From the NCBI RefSeq assembly GCF_004016515.1, contig NZ_SACT01000001.1:248001-312000 (forward strand): a stretch of DNA of 64,000 bases, given 5' to 3'. Source of the DNA: Rubrivivax albus. Lineage in GTDB: Bacteria > Pseudomonadota > Gammaproteobacteria > Burkholderiales > Burkholderiaceae_C. The notes below the pieces were generated by a model that was not told where the DNA came from, made no database searches, and saw only the letters and a list, made by a program, of their open reading frames with translations. Below, piece by piece: positions 39,692 to 49,801 of this stretch (its first letter is position 1; each line of letters starts with the position of its first letter). The translations under genes and the position numbers were made by a program.

Positions 39692-40000
39692 ATGACGGAC
39701 GCAGGCCCTAGCATCGCGTCTTGGCGCCTGAACCCGGTGATCCGCCTGCACTGGCGGGACTGGGGTGGCGATTCCGTCGTCTTCGAGGAACTCTCCGGTC
39801 AGACCCTGCAGTTCGACCCGTTGAGCGCCGCGGTGATGGCCTGCATCGAAACCGGCGTCACGGACCTGCCCATGCTCAGTCGCCTTCTGGCCGACGACCT
39901 GGGCACCGTGGCAGACGGCCCCTTGGTCGACTCGCTTTGCACAGTCCTGGAACGCTTGAACAGGCTCGGCTGGATCGAGCCGGAGGCCCTGCCGAGCTGA
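39692..40000 (+). CDS. PqqD-like peptide-binding protein (HPr-rel-A type)
   Basis: 102 aa. WRLNPVIRLHWRDWGGDSVVFEELSGQTLQFDPLSAAVMACIE is a PqqD-like winged-helix pattern (strand, strand, then helix starting at the LSAAV residues), followed by helices ending NRLGWIE. PqqD-like folds serve as RiPP recognition elements that bind leader peptides. The GTG six bases upstream is an alternative start. Overlaps the kinase-like gene by 4 bases. I recall an equivalent set named the HPr-rel-A system (PqqD-like, HprK-like, nucleotidyltransferase); this is memory, not a search. Confidence 0.8.
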   Translation: MTDAGPSIASWRLNPVIRLHWRDWGGDSVVFEELSGQTLQFDPLSAAVMACIETGVTDLPMLSRLLADDLGTVADGPLVDSLCTVLERLNRLGWIEPEALPS

Positions 40001-40905
40001 CGGTCGGCGCACTGGACGCCACCGAGCGGCGGCGTCGTCTGCGCGGCGCCGGCCTGGCCATCCGCAGCGGCCTGTTCGCCTTTCGACTGCGCAGCGATCT
40101 GCCCCAGGTGGCGCAGGCGATCGACCGCCTGTACGCCGACTACCCCTGCCTGGCCGACACCGACTTCTGCGACTTCGCGCTCGACGTCGTGCGCCCGGGC
40201 GGACTGCGGCAGTGGCTGCGACCCCAGGTGGTGGCCCGCTACGACGGAGAACCCGTCTTCGAGCCGTTGCCGGCCGGCCATGCCTTCCCGCTGATGGAGT
40301 GGGCGCTGAACTACTGCGTCACCACCCACGCCTTCGAGCACCTGAGCCTGCACGCGGCCGTCGTCGAGCGCGGCGGTCGTGCCGTGATCCTGCCGGCCCC
40401 GCCCGGGTCGGGCAAAAGCACGCTCTGCGCGGCGCTGGTGCACCGCGGCTGGCGCCTGCTGTCCGACGAACTCACGCTGGTCGCACTGGCCGACGGCCGC
40501 GTGAGCCCGGTGGTGCGGCCGGTGAGCCTGAAGAACCGGTCCATCGAGATCATCTCGGCCTTCGCGCCGGAGTCCGAGTTCTGCGATCCCACGCACGACA
40601 CCCTCAAGGGCACGGTCGCCCACATGCGCGCACCCGCGGCGCATGTGCACCGCATGCACGAACCAGCGCTGCCGGCCTGGGTGGTCTTCCCGCGCTGGGA
40701 GGCCGACGCACCGGCCACGCTGAGCGAACGGCCGCGGCCCGACACCGTGCTGGAACTGGGGCGCAACAGCTTCAACCTGTCGGTGCTGGGTCGCGCCGGT
40801 TTCGAAACCCTCACGGCGCTGGTGAACCGTTGCGGCTGCTACGACTTCCGCTACGGCCTGCTCGACGACGCCATGCGCGTGTTCGATCAACTGGCGGCGG
40901 GGTGA
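39997..40905 (+). CDS. HPr-kinase-related protein (HprK-rel-A type)
   Basis: 302 aa if translation starts at the CTG at 39997 (overlap CTGA with the PqqD-like stop), giving M-TVGALDATERRRRLRG. Walker A is LPAPPGSGKSTLCAALVHRGW (~residues 130-150), followed by LLSDELTLVAL as the HPrK-type Asp/Glu region. Conserved lead-in LNYCVTTHAFEHLSLHAAVVERGGRAVIL. The HPr-specific N-terminal domain is absent. HprK homologues phosphorylate serine, including in lasso-peptide clusters. No ATG/GTG/TTG is near; a TTG at 39937 would force 64 bases of overlap. Confidence 0.82.
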   Translation: MTVGALDATERRRRLRGAGLAIRSGLFAFRLRSDLPQVAQAIDRLYADYPCLADTDFCDFALDVVRPGGLRQWLRPQVVARYDGEPVFEPLPAGHAFPLMEWALNYCVTTHAFEHLSLHAAVVERGGRAVILPAPPGSGKSTLCAALVHRGWRLLSDELTLVALADGRVSPVVRPVSLKNRSIEIISAFAPESEFCDPTHDTLKGTVAHMRAPAAHVHRMHEPALPAWVVFPRWEADAPATLSERPRPDTVLELGRNSFNLSVLGRAGFETLTALVNRCGCYDFRYGLLDDAMRVFDQLAAG

Positions 40906-40909
40906 AGCC

Positions 40910-42064
40910 ATGCCAGACGGCAACCTGATCGCCGCTGCGCTCAGCGCACCCGCACTGCCCGCACTCACGCCGCGGCAATGGGAGGACCTGCTCAGCCAGG
41001 CGCGCCGCTCGCGCCTGCTTGCGCGTCTGGCTGCGCGTGTGGCCGACCGGGGCTGGATGGGCCACGTGCCGGCCGGCCCGCGCCTGCATCTGCAGGGCGC
41101 CCTGCGCGTGATGCAGCGCCAGCACGACGAGGCGCGCTGGGAGATCGACCGCCTGCGCGCCGCGCTGGCACGCCACGAAGGCGCCGTCGTGCTGCTCAAG
41201 GGCGCGGCCTACGTGGCCGCCGAACTGCCGCCGCGCCGCGGCCGGCTGTTCGCCGACGTGGACATCATGGTCGAACGCGGGCGGTTGAGGCAGGTGGAAT
41301 CGGCGCTGATGGCCGGCGGCTGGATCGCCGAGAAGCTCGACGCCTACGACGAGCGCTACTACCGCGACTGGATGCACGAACTGCCCCCGATGCAGCACGT
41401 CCAGCGCCACACACAGCTGGACGTGCACCACACGATCACGCCGCCGACGTCGCGGTTCCCGATCGACGGTGCCGTGCTGCTGGCGCGTGCGCGGCCACTG
41501 GCCGGGCTGGCACCGCTGAAGGTGCTGGCCCCGGAAGACATGGTGCTGCACAGCGCCGTGCACCTGATGCAGGAAGGCAGCTTCGATGGCGGCCTGCGCG
41601 ACCTGCTGGACATCGACGACCTGCTGGAGCATTTCGGTGCCACCGAGCCGGGCTTCTGGCCGGCGGTGGCGGCTCGTGCACGCGAGCTGGGCCTGGGCGT
41701 GCCGCTGTCGCATGTGCTGTTCCACATCGAGCGCCTGTTCGGCACCCGGCCACCGGCCGACGTGCAGCCGGCGCTGGACGCACTGCAACCGCAGGGCATG
41801 GCCCGCTGGGCGATGAACACGCTGCTGACACTGGCCCTGCGCCCGGACCACCCCAGCTGCACGGTGCCGGGTTACGGTGCCGCAGCCTTCCTGCTCTACG
41901 TGCGCTCACACTGGCTGCGCATGCCCTGGTACCAGATCCTGCCGCACCTCGCGCGCAAGAGCTGGAAGCGCTTCCAGGCACGGCGCGAAGGAGCAGCAGA
42001 ACGCGCCCGTCAGCAGGCGGCCGAAGCTGCAGGGGGCGCGGTGCCGTTGCCAGAGGAGCGCTGA
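40910..42064 (+). CDS. NTP_transf_5-type nucleotidyltransferase family protein
   Basis: 384 aa. The centre has VLLKGAAYVAAELPPRRGRLFADVDIMVERGRL, whose FADVDIMV (DxD) fits a nucleotidyltransferase metal site, and QLDVHHTITPP. The remainder is helical, with an Ala/Arg-rich C-terminus. This family recurs beside HPrK-like genes. The substrate is unknown; nucleotide transfer to a peptide or glycan is only inferred. 4 bases after the kinase-like gene. Confidence 0.85.
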   Translation: MPDGNLIAAALSAPALPALTPRQWEDLLSQARRSRLLARLAARVADRGWMGHVPAGPRLHLQGALRVMQRQHDEARWEIDRLRAALARHEGAVVLLKGAAYVAAELPPRRGRLFADVDIMVERGRLRQVESALMAGGWIAEKLDAYDERYYRDWMHELPPMQHVQRHTQLDVHHTITPPTSRFPIDGAVLLARARPLAGLAPLKVLAPEDMVLHSAVHLMQEGSFDGGLRDLLDIDDLLEHFGATEPGFWPAVAARARELGLGVPLSHVLFHIERLFGTRPPADVQPALDALQPQGMARWAMNTLLTLALRPDHPSCTVPGYGAAAFLLYVRSHWLRMPWYQILPHLARKSWKRFQARREGAAERARQQAAEAAGGAVPLPEER

Positions 42065-42124
42065 GCCCAGGCGAAGCGGCCCGGCATGCAGGCCGGACCG
42101 GGGGAGCGTTGCCGCCGCGGGGCT

Positions 42125-42559
42125 TCAGGTCGGCAATGCCCGCGGCTGCCCGCGCTCGTCGATCGCCACGTAGGTCAGCGTCGCCTCCGTCACCTTCACC
42201 ACCTGCCAGGCGTTCGGGTTGCGTTCGGCCCAGACCTCGACGTTCACGGTGACGGAGGTTCGCCCCACGCGCGTCACGCGGGCATAGAAGCTCAGCAAAT
42301 CGCCCACCGACACCGGCTGCTTGAACAGGAACTCGTTGACGGCCACGGTGGCGATGCGCCCGCGTGCCACGCGGTAGGGCAGCACGGCGCCGGCGATGTC
42401 CACCTGCGCCATGATCCAGCCGCCGAAGATGTCACCGTTGGCATTGCTGTCGGCGGGCATCGGCATCACGCGCATCACCAGTTCGGCGTCGTCGTGCACA
42501 CTGTCGGGCCGCTGCAGGTGCACGCGCTCGGTGGCGGCAGGGCGGGGGTCGGTGGTCAT
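42125..42559 (-). CDS. YciA-type acyl-CoA thioesterase
   Basis: 144-aa hotdog-fold protein. MPMPADSNANGDIFGGWIMAQVDIAGAV carries the catalytic Asn/Asp region and the family block; VAVNEFLFKQPVSVGDLLSFYARVTRVGRTS follows. Hydrolyses a broad range of acyl-CoAs in characterised members. Divergent from the ABC exporter, 52 bases apart. Confidence 0.94.
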   Translation of the reverse strand: MTTDPRPAATERVHLQRPDSVHDDAELVMRVMPMPADSNANGDIFGGWIMAQVDIAGAVLPYRVARGRIATVAVNEFLFKQPVSVGDLLSFYARVTRVGRTSVTVNVEVWAERNPNAWQVVKVTEATLTYVAIDERGQPRALPT

Positions 42560-42611
42560 CGGCGCGTCGTCCTCGGTTCAGCAGTCGCGCTTCGATTTTC
42601 CACGAGACCCC

Positions 42612-44435
42612 ATGAGACGTTCAGCGGCCCTGCCAGCCCTGCCTGCGGACGCGCCTGCCGCGCCGCGCTCCGACGCCGCCACGCTGCGGCGCCTGCTGCC
42701 CTACCTGTGGCAGTACCGCTGGCGTGTGGGCATCGCGCTGGCCTTCATGCTCGCGGCCAAGGGCGCCAATGTCGGCGTGCCGGTGCTGCTCAAGCAGCTG
42801 GTGGACGGCCTGTCGATCAAGCCGGGCGAACCGGCGGCGCTGCTGGTGGTGCCGGTGGGCCTGCTGCTCGCCTACGGGGCGCTGCGCCTGTCGACCACCT
42901 TGTTCACCGAGCTGCGCGAGCTGATCTTCGCCAAGGCCACCGAAGGGGCCGCGCGGCAGATCAGCCTGCAGGTCTTCCGCCACCTGCACGCGCTGAGCCT
43001 GCGCTTCCATCTCGAGCGCCAGACCGGCGGCATGTCGCGCGACATCGAGCGCGGCACGCGCGCCGTGCACTCGCTGATCTCGTACTCGCTCTACAGCATC
43101 CTGCCCACGCTGGTGGAGGTGGCGCTGGTGCTGGGCATCCTGGCCTGGCAGTTCGGGGCCGCGTTCGCGGCCATCACCGGCGTGGCGCTGGTTGTCTACA
43201 TCACGTTCACCGTCAGCGTCACCGAGTGGCGCACCAAGTTCCGCCGGCAGATGAACGAGTACGACGCGGTGGCGCACCAGAAGTCCATCGACGCGCTGCT
43301 GAACTACGAGACGGTGAAGTACTTCGGCAACGAGGACTTCGAGACCAGGCGCTACGACGAGAGCCTGGAGCGCCTGCGCCGTGCCGCGCTGAAGAGCCAG
43401 GCCTCGCTGAGCGCATTGAACACCGGGCAGCAGCTGATCATCGCGGTGGCGCTGGTGGCCATGCTCTGGCAGGCCACGCAGGGCGTGGTGGCAGGCACGA
43501 TGTCGCTGGGCGACCTGGTGATGGTCAACGCCTTCATGATCCAGCTGTACATCCCGCTGAACTTCCTGGGCGTGCTGTACCGCGAGATCAAGCAGAGCCT
43601 GACCGACCTGGACAAGATGTTCGGCCTGCTTGACCGCGAGCGCGAGGTGGCCGATGCGCCTGGCGCGCCGGCACTGCAGGTGCGGGATGGCACGGTGCGC
43701 TTCGAGGGCGTGCACTTCGCCTACGACAGCGGGCCGAACGGCCGCCCCATCCTGCACGACGTGAGCTTCGAGATCCCGGCCGGCCGCACGGTGGCGGTGG
43801 TGGGTGCTTCCGGCGCCGGCAAGTCCACGCTGGCGCGGCTGCTCTACCGCTTCTACGACGTCAGCGGCGGGCGCATCACCATCGACGGCCAGGACATCCG
43901 CGCGGTGCAGCAGGACAGCCTGCGCCGTGCCATCGGCATCGTGCCGCAGGACACGGTGCTCTTCAACGACACCGTGGGCTACAACATCGCCTACGGCCGC
44001 CCCGGCGCCACGACCGACGAGGTCGTGGCCGCGGCACGGTCGGCCCACATCCACGACTTCATCGCCGCCACGCCGCAGGGCTACGAGACCATGGTGGGCG
44101 AACGCGGGCTGAAGCTCAGCGGTGGCGAGAAGCAGCGGGTGGCCATCGCGCGCACGCTGCTGAAGAACCCGCCGATCATGGTCTTCGACGAGGCGACTTC
44201 GGCGCTGGACTCGGCCAACGAGCGCGCCATCCAGGCCGAACTGCGGCAGGTCGCGCGCGGGCGCTCGACGCTGATCATCGCGCACCGGCTCAGCACCGTG
44301 GTGGACGCGCACCGCATCGTGGTGCTGCACCAGGGCCGGGTGGCCGAATCGGGCACGCACGATCAACTGCTGGCCGCTGGCGGCCGCTACGCGCAGATGT
44401 GGCGGCTGCAGCAGGCCGGCGCCGAGCCGGAGTGA
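42612..44435 (+). CDS. Atm1/HMT1-type ABC exporter (fused TMD-NBD)
   Basis: 607 aa. Six-helix membrane domain (residues ~35-330), then an ATPase domain with Walker A VVGASGAGKSTLARLLYRF, signature LKLSGGEKQRVAIAR and Walker B IMVFDEATSALD. QKSIDALLNYETVKYFGNEDFE is characteristic of the Atm1/ABCB7 subgroup, which exports glutathione-linked compounds or metal conjugates. Starts at the ATG at 42612; upstream frame is a shadow of the thioesterase. Confidence 0.93.
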   Translation: MRRSAALPALPADAPAAPRSDAATLRRLLPYLWQYRWRVGIALAFMLAAKGANVGVPVLLKQLVDGLSIKPGEPAALLVVPVGLLLAYGALRLSTTLFTELRELIFAKATEGAARQISLQVFRHLHALSLRFHLERQTGGMSRDIERGTRAVHSLISYSLYSILPTLVEVALVLGILAWQFGAAFAAITGVALVVYITFTVSVTEWRTKFRRQMNEYDAVAHQKSIDALLNYETVKYFGNEDFETRRYDESLERLRRAALKSQASLSALNTGQQLIIAVALVAMLWQATQGVVAGTMSLGDLVMVNAFMIQLYIPLNFLGVLYREIKQSLTDLDKMFGLLDREREVADAPGAPALQVRDGTVRFEGVHFAYDSGPNGRPILHDVSFEIPAGRTVAVVGASGAGKSTLARLLYRFYDVSGGRITIDGQDIRAVQQDSLRRAIGIVPQDTVLFNDTVGYNIAYGRPGATTDEVVAAARSAHIHDFIAATPQGYETMVGERGLKLSGGEKQRVAIARTLLKNPPIMVFDEATSALDSANERAIQAELRQVARGRSTLIIAHRLSTVVDAHRIVVLHQGRVAESGTHDQLLAAGGRYAQMWRLQQAGAEPE

Positions 44436-44457
44436 CCGGCGCCTGAAGGCGCGTCGA

Positions 44458-45170
<713 letters not shown>

Positions 45171-45174
<4 letters not shown>

Positions 45175-46382
45175 AGGCGGATGGCCCGCGCCGGGTCCAG
45201 TGCCGCGGCGCGGCGTGCCGGGGCCACCGCGGCCAGCACGCCGGCCACCGTGGCCGCCACGGCCACCTGCAGCGCCAGCGCCGGCGGCAGCGAGATGCTG
45301 AACAGCGGCAGCCCGTCGCTGCCCCTGACGTAGCGGGTGAAGGCCCAGATCAGCGCCCAGGCCAGGGCCACGCCGAGCACGGAACCCAGCGCCCCCACCA
45401 CGGCGCCCTGCAGCAGGAACACCCGCTGCACCTGCGCACGCGTGGCGCCCATCGCGCGCAGGATGCCGATCTCGCGCTGCTTCTGCACCACCGACACCAC
45501 CAGCACGCTGGCGATGCCGAGCACCACGACGATGCCCACCACGCCGCGGATGATGCCGGTGCTCACCGACTGCGCGTTCAGCGCCGACACCAGCTGCGCG
45601 TTGGCCTGCTGCCAGCCTTCCACCTCGTAGGGCAGCTGCGCCGACAGCCGGGCCGCCAGCGTGCCGGCGGTCCAGACATCGTCCAGCCGCAGGTCCAGGC
45701 TGGTGGCGCCGCCGGGCAGGCCGGCCAGGCTCTGCGCGCTGCGCAGCGGCAGGTAGACGGTGCGCCGGTTGAGCTCGCGCACGCCCAGGTCCACCAGCGC
45801 CGTCACGCGCAGCGTGGTGTCCACGTCGCCGGTGCGCACCGTGAAGCGGTCGCCCACACCCAGGGCCAGGTCGGCGGCCAGATCGCGGCCGAGGATGGCC
45901 TCGCCCGGGGCCAGGCGTGCCGTGCCGGCCACCACCTTGTCGCGCAGGCGGACGATGCGGTCGTAGCGGTCCAGCTCCACCCCCACCAGGGCCACGGAGG
46001 CCGAGGCCGTGCCGCGCAGGCCCAGCCCGGCGGTGGACACCATGGGCGAGACAGCGGCCACGCCGGGGCGGCGCTCCAGGTCCGCCATCAGCGCCGGCCA
46101 GCCGGCCAGCGAGCGCAGCCGCTGTTCGCGAGGCTGCACGCGGTCCAGCGCGATGGCGCCGGGCGCCACGTCCAGCCGCGGCGTGTCGTCGCGCAGGCGG
46201 ATCGTCACGTGGGCCTGCGCGCCGAGCGTCTTCTCCAGCGTGCTGGCCTGCAGGCCGCCGATGAGCGCCGAGATGTAGGTCACCACCGCCACCCCGGCGG
46301 CGACACCGACGACGATGAGCAGCGACTGCATGCGCCCTTCGCGCAGGAAGCGCAGGGCCACGCGGCGTTCGAAGGCCAGCAT
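45171..46382 (-). CDS. FtsX-type ABC transporter permease
   Basis: 403 aa. One N-terminal helix ([21 protein letters not shown]), a large periplasmic domain (residues ~45-270) and three C-terminal helices ([67 protein letters not shown]), the MacB/LolE/DevC topology. [19 protein letters not shown] is the cytoplasmic coupling segment. Works with the neighbouring ATPase. Confidence 0.92.
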
Positions 46383-46397
46383 CCGGCGTGCCCGACC

Positions 46398-47648
46398 CTA
46401 GCGGCCGATGGCCTGGGTCATGGCGGCGCCGGCGGCGCCCATGCCGCCGGTGCTGCCCGGGGTGGGCAGCGCGGCCGCCACCGCCTGGGCCCGCTGGCCG
46501 GGCGCCGGCTGGTCGCCCAGCATCACCCAGTCGCCTTCGACCAGACCCTCGAGCACCTCGACACCGGCGTCCGACCGCAGGCCCAGCTTCAGCCGGCGAG
46601 CGTTCACACGCCCGTCGTGCACCACCCAGGCCTCGTCGCCGGCGCGCAGCGCGGCCAGCGGCATCACCAGGGCACGGTCCCGGCGCGCGGTGACCACGGC
46701 CACCGCCAGCGTCATGTCCTCGCGCAGGAAGGGCGGGGCGGCTTCGGGCCGCAGGTGCAGGTCCACCGCGCCGCGCTGCGCGTCCACGCGCGGGGCGATG
46801 CGCTGCAGCGTCGCGCCGAATGGCTCGCGCGGGAAGGCGTCGGCCACCACGGTGGCTGTCTGGCCCACGCGCAGCTCGTCCAGGAAGCGCTCGTCCACCT
46901 GGGCCACCAGCTCGACTGGGCCTGCCAGGGCCAGCGTCAGCAGCGCGCGGCCCGGCTGCACGATCTGGCCGGGCTCGACCGCGCGCTGCAGCACGCGCGC
47001 GGCGGTGGGCGCACGCACGACGGTCTGCATCAGCCGTGCGCGGGCGGCAGCCACGGCGGCCTCCGCGGCGGCCACGGCGGCGTCGGCCTGCACACGCTCG
47101 CTGCCCCGGGTGGCCAGGGCATCGCGCTGGGCACGGGCCGCCGCGGCCTGGGCGTCTGCCACGGCCAGGGCGCGGGCGGCCTCGTCGTCGCGCGCCGGGC
47201 TCAGGAAGCCGCGCGCCACCAGGTCGGCCGTGCGCTGACGGTCGGCCAGGGCGGCCACGCGCTGGGCCTCGGCCTGAGCCAATTGCGCCTCCGCGGCACG
47301 CAGGCGTGAGCCGCCGGCGCCCTCGCGCGCGGCGCGGGCCTGGGCCAGCTGGGCCTCGGCCTGGGCGAGGGCGGCGCGGGCCTCGTCGTCCTCCAGTCGC
47401 AGCAGGGGCGCGCCGGCGGCCACTTCGTCACCCTCGCGCACGGCGACCGTGGCCACGCGGCCGGTGAGCGTGGCGCCGACGTCCACGCGGGACTGCGCCG
47501 CCACCCGCGCACTGAACTGCAGGCTGCGCACCAGGGGCCCGGTCTGCACCTGCACGGCGGGCACGGCCGGCGGCCGGCTGGCCCACCACGTCACAGCGGC
47601 CACGGCCAACAGCAGCAGGGCCCAGGGCAGCACACGTCGCATCGTCAT
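46398..47648 (-). CDS. Periplasmic adaptor (HlyD/RND-type) of the efflux operon
   Basis: 416 aa. One N-terminal membrane segment ([17 protein letters not shown]) followed by a biotinyl-lipoyl domain ([20 protein letters not shown]), a long coiled-coil hairpin ([16 protein letters not shown]...[12 protein letters not shown]) and beta-barrel and membrane-proximal regions. Resembles MacA/DevB. No outer-membrane partner is nearby, so a TolC-like protein elsewhere is presumed. Divergent from the LysR regulator, 53 bases apart. Confidence 0.92.
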   Translation of the reverse strand: MTMRRVLPWALLLLAVAAVTWWASRPPAVPAVQVQTGPLVRSLQFSARVAAQSRVDVGATLTGRVATVAVREGDEVAAGAPLLRLEDDEARAALAQAEAQLAQARAAREGAGGSRLRAAEAQLAQAEAQRVAALADRQRTADLVARGFLSPARDDEAARALAVADAQAAAARAQRDALATRGSERVQADAAVAAAEAAVAAARARLMQTVVRAPTAARVLQRAVEPGQIVQPGRALLTLALAGPVELVAQVDERFLDELRVGQTATVVADAFPREPFGATLQRIAPRVDAQRGAVDLHLRPEAAPPFLREDMTLAVAVVTARRDRALVMPLAALRAGDEAWVVHDGRVNARRLKLGLRSDAGVEVLEGLVEGDWVMLGDQPAPGQRAQAVAAALPTPGSTGGMGAAGAAMTQAIGR

Positions 47649-47687
47649 CCCGGGATTGTTCCACCCCAGGCCCTCGGGCCGCCCGCT

Positions 47688-47693
47688 TAGACT
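47688..47693 (+). promoter_or_regulatory. -10-like hexamer for the LysR gene
   Basis: TAGACT (4 of 6 consensus bases) ends 8 bases before the GTG at 47702. The 53-base region is shared with the divergent adaptor gene. Confidence 0.45.
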
Positions 47694-47701
47694 CGCGCCC
47701 C

Positions 47702-48640
47702 GTGGAAACCAAGTGGCTGGAGGACTTCGTGAGCCTCGCCGAGACGCGCAGCTTCAGCCGCTCGGCGCAGCTGCGCCACGTCACGCAGCCGGCGTTCTCG
47801 CGCCGCATCCAGGCGCTCGAGGCCTGGGCCGGCATCGACCTCGTCGACCGCTCGTCCTACCCCACGCGGCTGACCAAGGCCGGCGAGACGCTGCGCGACC
47901 AGGCGCTGGAGATCCTGGGCCAGCTGCAGGCCGCGCGCAACATGATGCGCAGCCACCAGGTGGCGGGGCAGGACACGATCGAGTTCGCCGTGCCGCACAC
48001 CCTGGCCTTCGCCTTCTTCCCGCAGTGGCTGGTGGACCTGCGCACCACGTTCGGCCCCATGCGCAGCCGGCTGATCGCGCTGAATGTGCACGACGCCGTG
48101 CTGCGCCTGACCGAAGGCGGCTGCGACCTGCTGATCGCCTACCACCACCCGGCGCAGCCGCTGCAGCTGCCGCCGGAGCGCTACGAGATGATGAGTCTGG
48201 GCACCGAAACGCTGGCACCCTATGCCCGCGCCGAGGACGGCCGGCCGCGCCACACGCTGCCCGGCCGGCCCGGCGAACGCGTGCCCTTCCTGGCCTACGG
48301 CTCGGCGGCCTACATGGCGCGCCTGGTGGAGATGCTGCTCAAGCAGAAGGCGCCGGCAGCCACGCTGGACACGGTGTACGAGACCGACATGGCGGAGGGC
48401 CTGAAGGCCATGGCGCTGGAAGGCCACGGCGTGGCCTTCCTGCCGGCGAGCGCGGTGCGCAAGGACCTGGCGGCGCGGCGCCTGGCCGTGGCCGCCACGG
48501 AGCCAGGTTTCGAGTTGTCCATGGACGTGCGCATCTACCGCGAGCGCCCCGGCACGGCGCGCCATGTCAAGCCGGGCGCGCAGAAGTTGTGGGCCCACCT
48601 GCAGGCGCAGGCGGCTACGACGACCGCGGCCCAGGCGTGA
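47702..48640 (+). CDS. LysR-family regulator, HypT-like
   Basis: 312 aa. N-terminal winged helix WLEDFVSLAETRSFSRSAQLRHVTQPAFSRRIQALE; C-terminal effector domain with VYETDMAEGLKAMALEGHGVAFLP. The opening ETKWL-DF and the overall pattern resemble E. coli HypT (YjiE), a hypochlorite-responsive regulator; the resemblance is from memory. GTG start without a Shine-Dalgarno. Probably controls the divergent efflux operon. Confidence 0.88.
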   Translation: METKWLEDFVSLAETRSFSRSAQLRHVTQPAFSRRIQALEAWAGIDLVDRSSYPTRLTKAGETLRDQALEILGQLQAARNMMRSHQVAGQDTIEFAVPHTLAFAFFPQWLVDLRTTFGPMRSRLIALNVHDAVLRLTEGGCDLLIAYHHPAQPLQLPPERYEMMSLGTETLAPYARAEDGRPRHTLPGRPGERVPFLAYGSAAYMARLVEMLLKQKAPAATLDTVYETDMAEGLKAMALEGHGVAFLPASAVRKDLAARRLAVAATEPGFELSMDVRIYRERPGTARHVKPGAQKLWAHLQAQAATTTAAQA

Positions 48641-48739
48641 TCCGGCCGCGCGGCGTCGGCACGGGGCAGGGGGCCTTCGTGGGCCATCCCAGGCGTTGTA
48701 TCGCGACGCGTTGACCAACAGCCGCCGGGGGGTGGGTGA

Positions 48740-48745
48740 GACAAT
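48740..48745 (+). promoter_or_regulatory. -10-like hexamer for pyrC
   Basis: GACAAT ends 6 bases before the pyrC ATG, so +1 should coincide with the start codon. No strong -35. Confidence 0.5.
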
Positions 48746-48751
48746 CGGTGC

Positions 48752-49801
48752 ATGACCACCGCGCCCGTTTCGATCACCCTCACGCGCCCTGACGACTGGC
48801 ACCTGCACCTGCGTGACGGCACGGCGCTGCAGGCCGTGCTGCCGGCCACCGCGGCGCAGTTCGCACGCGCCATCGTGATGCCCAATCTGCGTCCGCCGGT
48901 CACCATGGCCGAGCAGGCGGTGGCCTACCGCGAGCGCATCCTGGCCGCGCGCCCGGCCACCGGTGCCGGCAGCGACTTCACGCCGCTGATGACGCTGTAC
49001 CTGACCGACAACACGCCGCCGGAAGAGATCGTGCGCGCCAAGGCCGCTGGCGTGGTGGCGCTCAAGCTCTACCCGGCCGGCGCCACCACCAACAGCGATG
49101 CCGGCGTCACCGACATCCGCCGCACCTACCCCACGCTCGAGGCCATGCAGCGCGAGGGCCTGCTGCTGCTGGTGCACGGCGAGGTCACGGATCCGGCGGT
49201 CGATGTCTTCGACCGCGAGGCGGTGTTCATCGAGCGCGTGATGACACCTCTGCGGCGCGACTTCCCGGAGCTCAAGGTGGTGTTCGAGCACATCACCACG
49301 CGTGACGCCGCCCAGTACGTGGCGCAGGCCGACCGCTTCACCGCCGCTACCGTCACCGCCCACCACCTGCTCTACAACCGCAACGCGCTGTTCATGGGTG
49401 GCCTGCGCCCGCACTGGTACTGCCTGCCGGTGCTCAAGCGCGAGCTTCACCGCCAGGCGCTGGTGGATGCGGCCACCTCGGGCAGCCCGAAGTTCTTCCT
49501 GGGCACCGACAGTGCCCCACATGCGGCGGCGCTGAAGGAGGCCAGCGTCTGCGGCGCCGGCTGCTACACCGCACCGGCGGCGCTGGAGCTGTACGCCGAG
49601 GCCTTCGAGGCCGCCGGCGCGCTGGACCGCCTGGAAGGTTTCGCCAGCCACCATGGCGCGGACTTCTACGGCCTGCCGCGCAACACCGGCACGGTGACGC
49701 TGCGGCGCCAGCCACGCACGCTGCCGGAGTCGCTGCCCTTCGGCGACACGGTGATCAAGCCGCTGCGCGCCGGCGAAACCCTGAACTGGACGCTGTCATG
49801 A
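48752..49801 (+). CDS. pyrC: Dihydroorotase (class II)
   Basis: Cyclises carbamoyl-aspartate in pyrimidine synthesis. 349-aa zinc amidohydrolase. Zinc ligands in [10 protein letters not shown]; the bridging Lys in [16 protein letters not shown]; later ligands in [16 protein letters not shown] and the catalytic Asp in [24 protein letters not shown] matches class II. Overlaps the NYN gene (ATGA). Confidence 0.96.
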   Translation: MTTAPVSITLTRPDDWHLHLRDGTALQAVLPATAAQFARAIVMPNLRPPVTMAEQAVAYRERILAARPATGAGSDFTPLMTLYLTDNTPPEEIVRAKAAGVVALKLYPAGATTNSDAGVTDIRRTYPTLEAMQREGLLLLVHGEVTDPAVDVFDREAVFIERVMTPLRRDFPELKVVFEHITTRDAAQYVAQADRFTAATVTAHHLLYNRNALFMGGLRPHWYCLPVLKRELHRQALVDAATSGSPKFFLGTDSAPHAAALKEASVCGAGCYTAPAALELYAEAFEAAGALDRLEGFASHHGADFYGLPRNTGTVTLRRQPRTLPESLPFGDTVIKPLRAGETLNWTLS

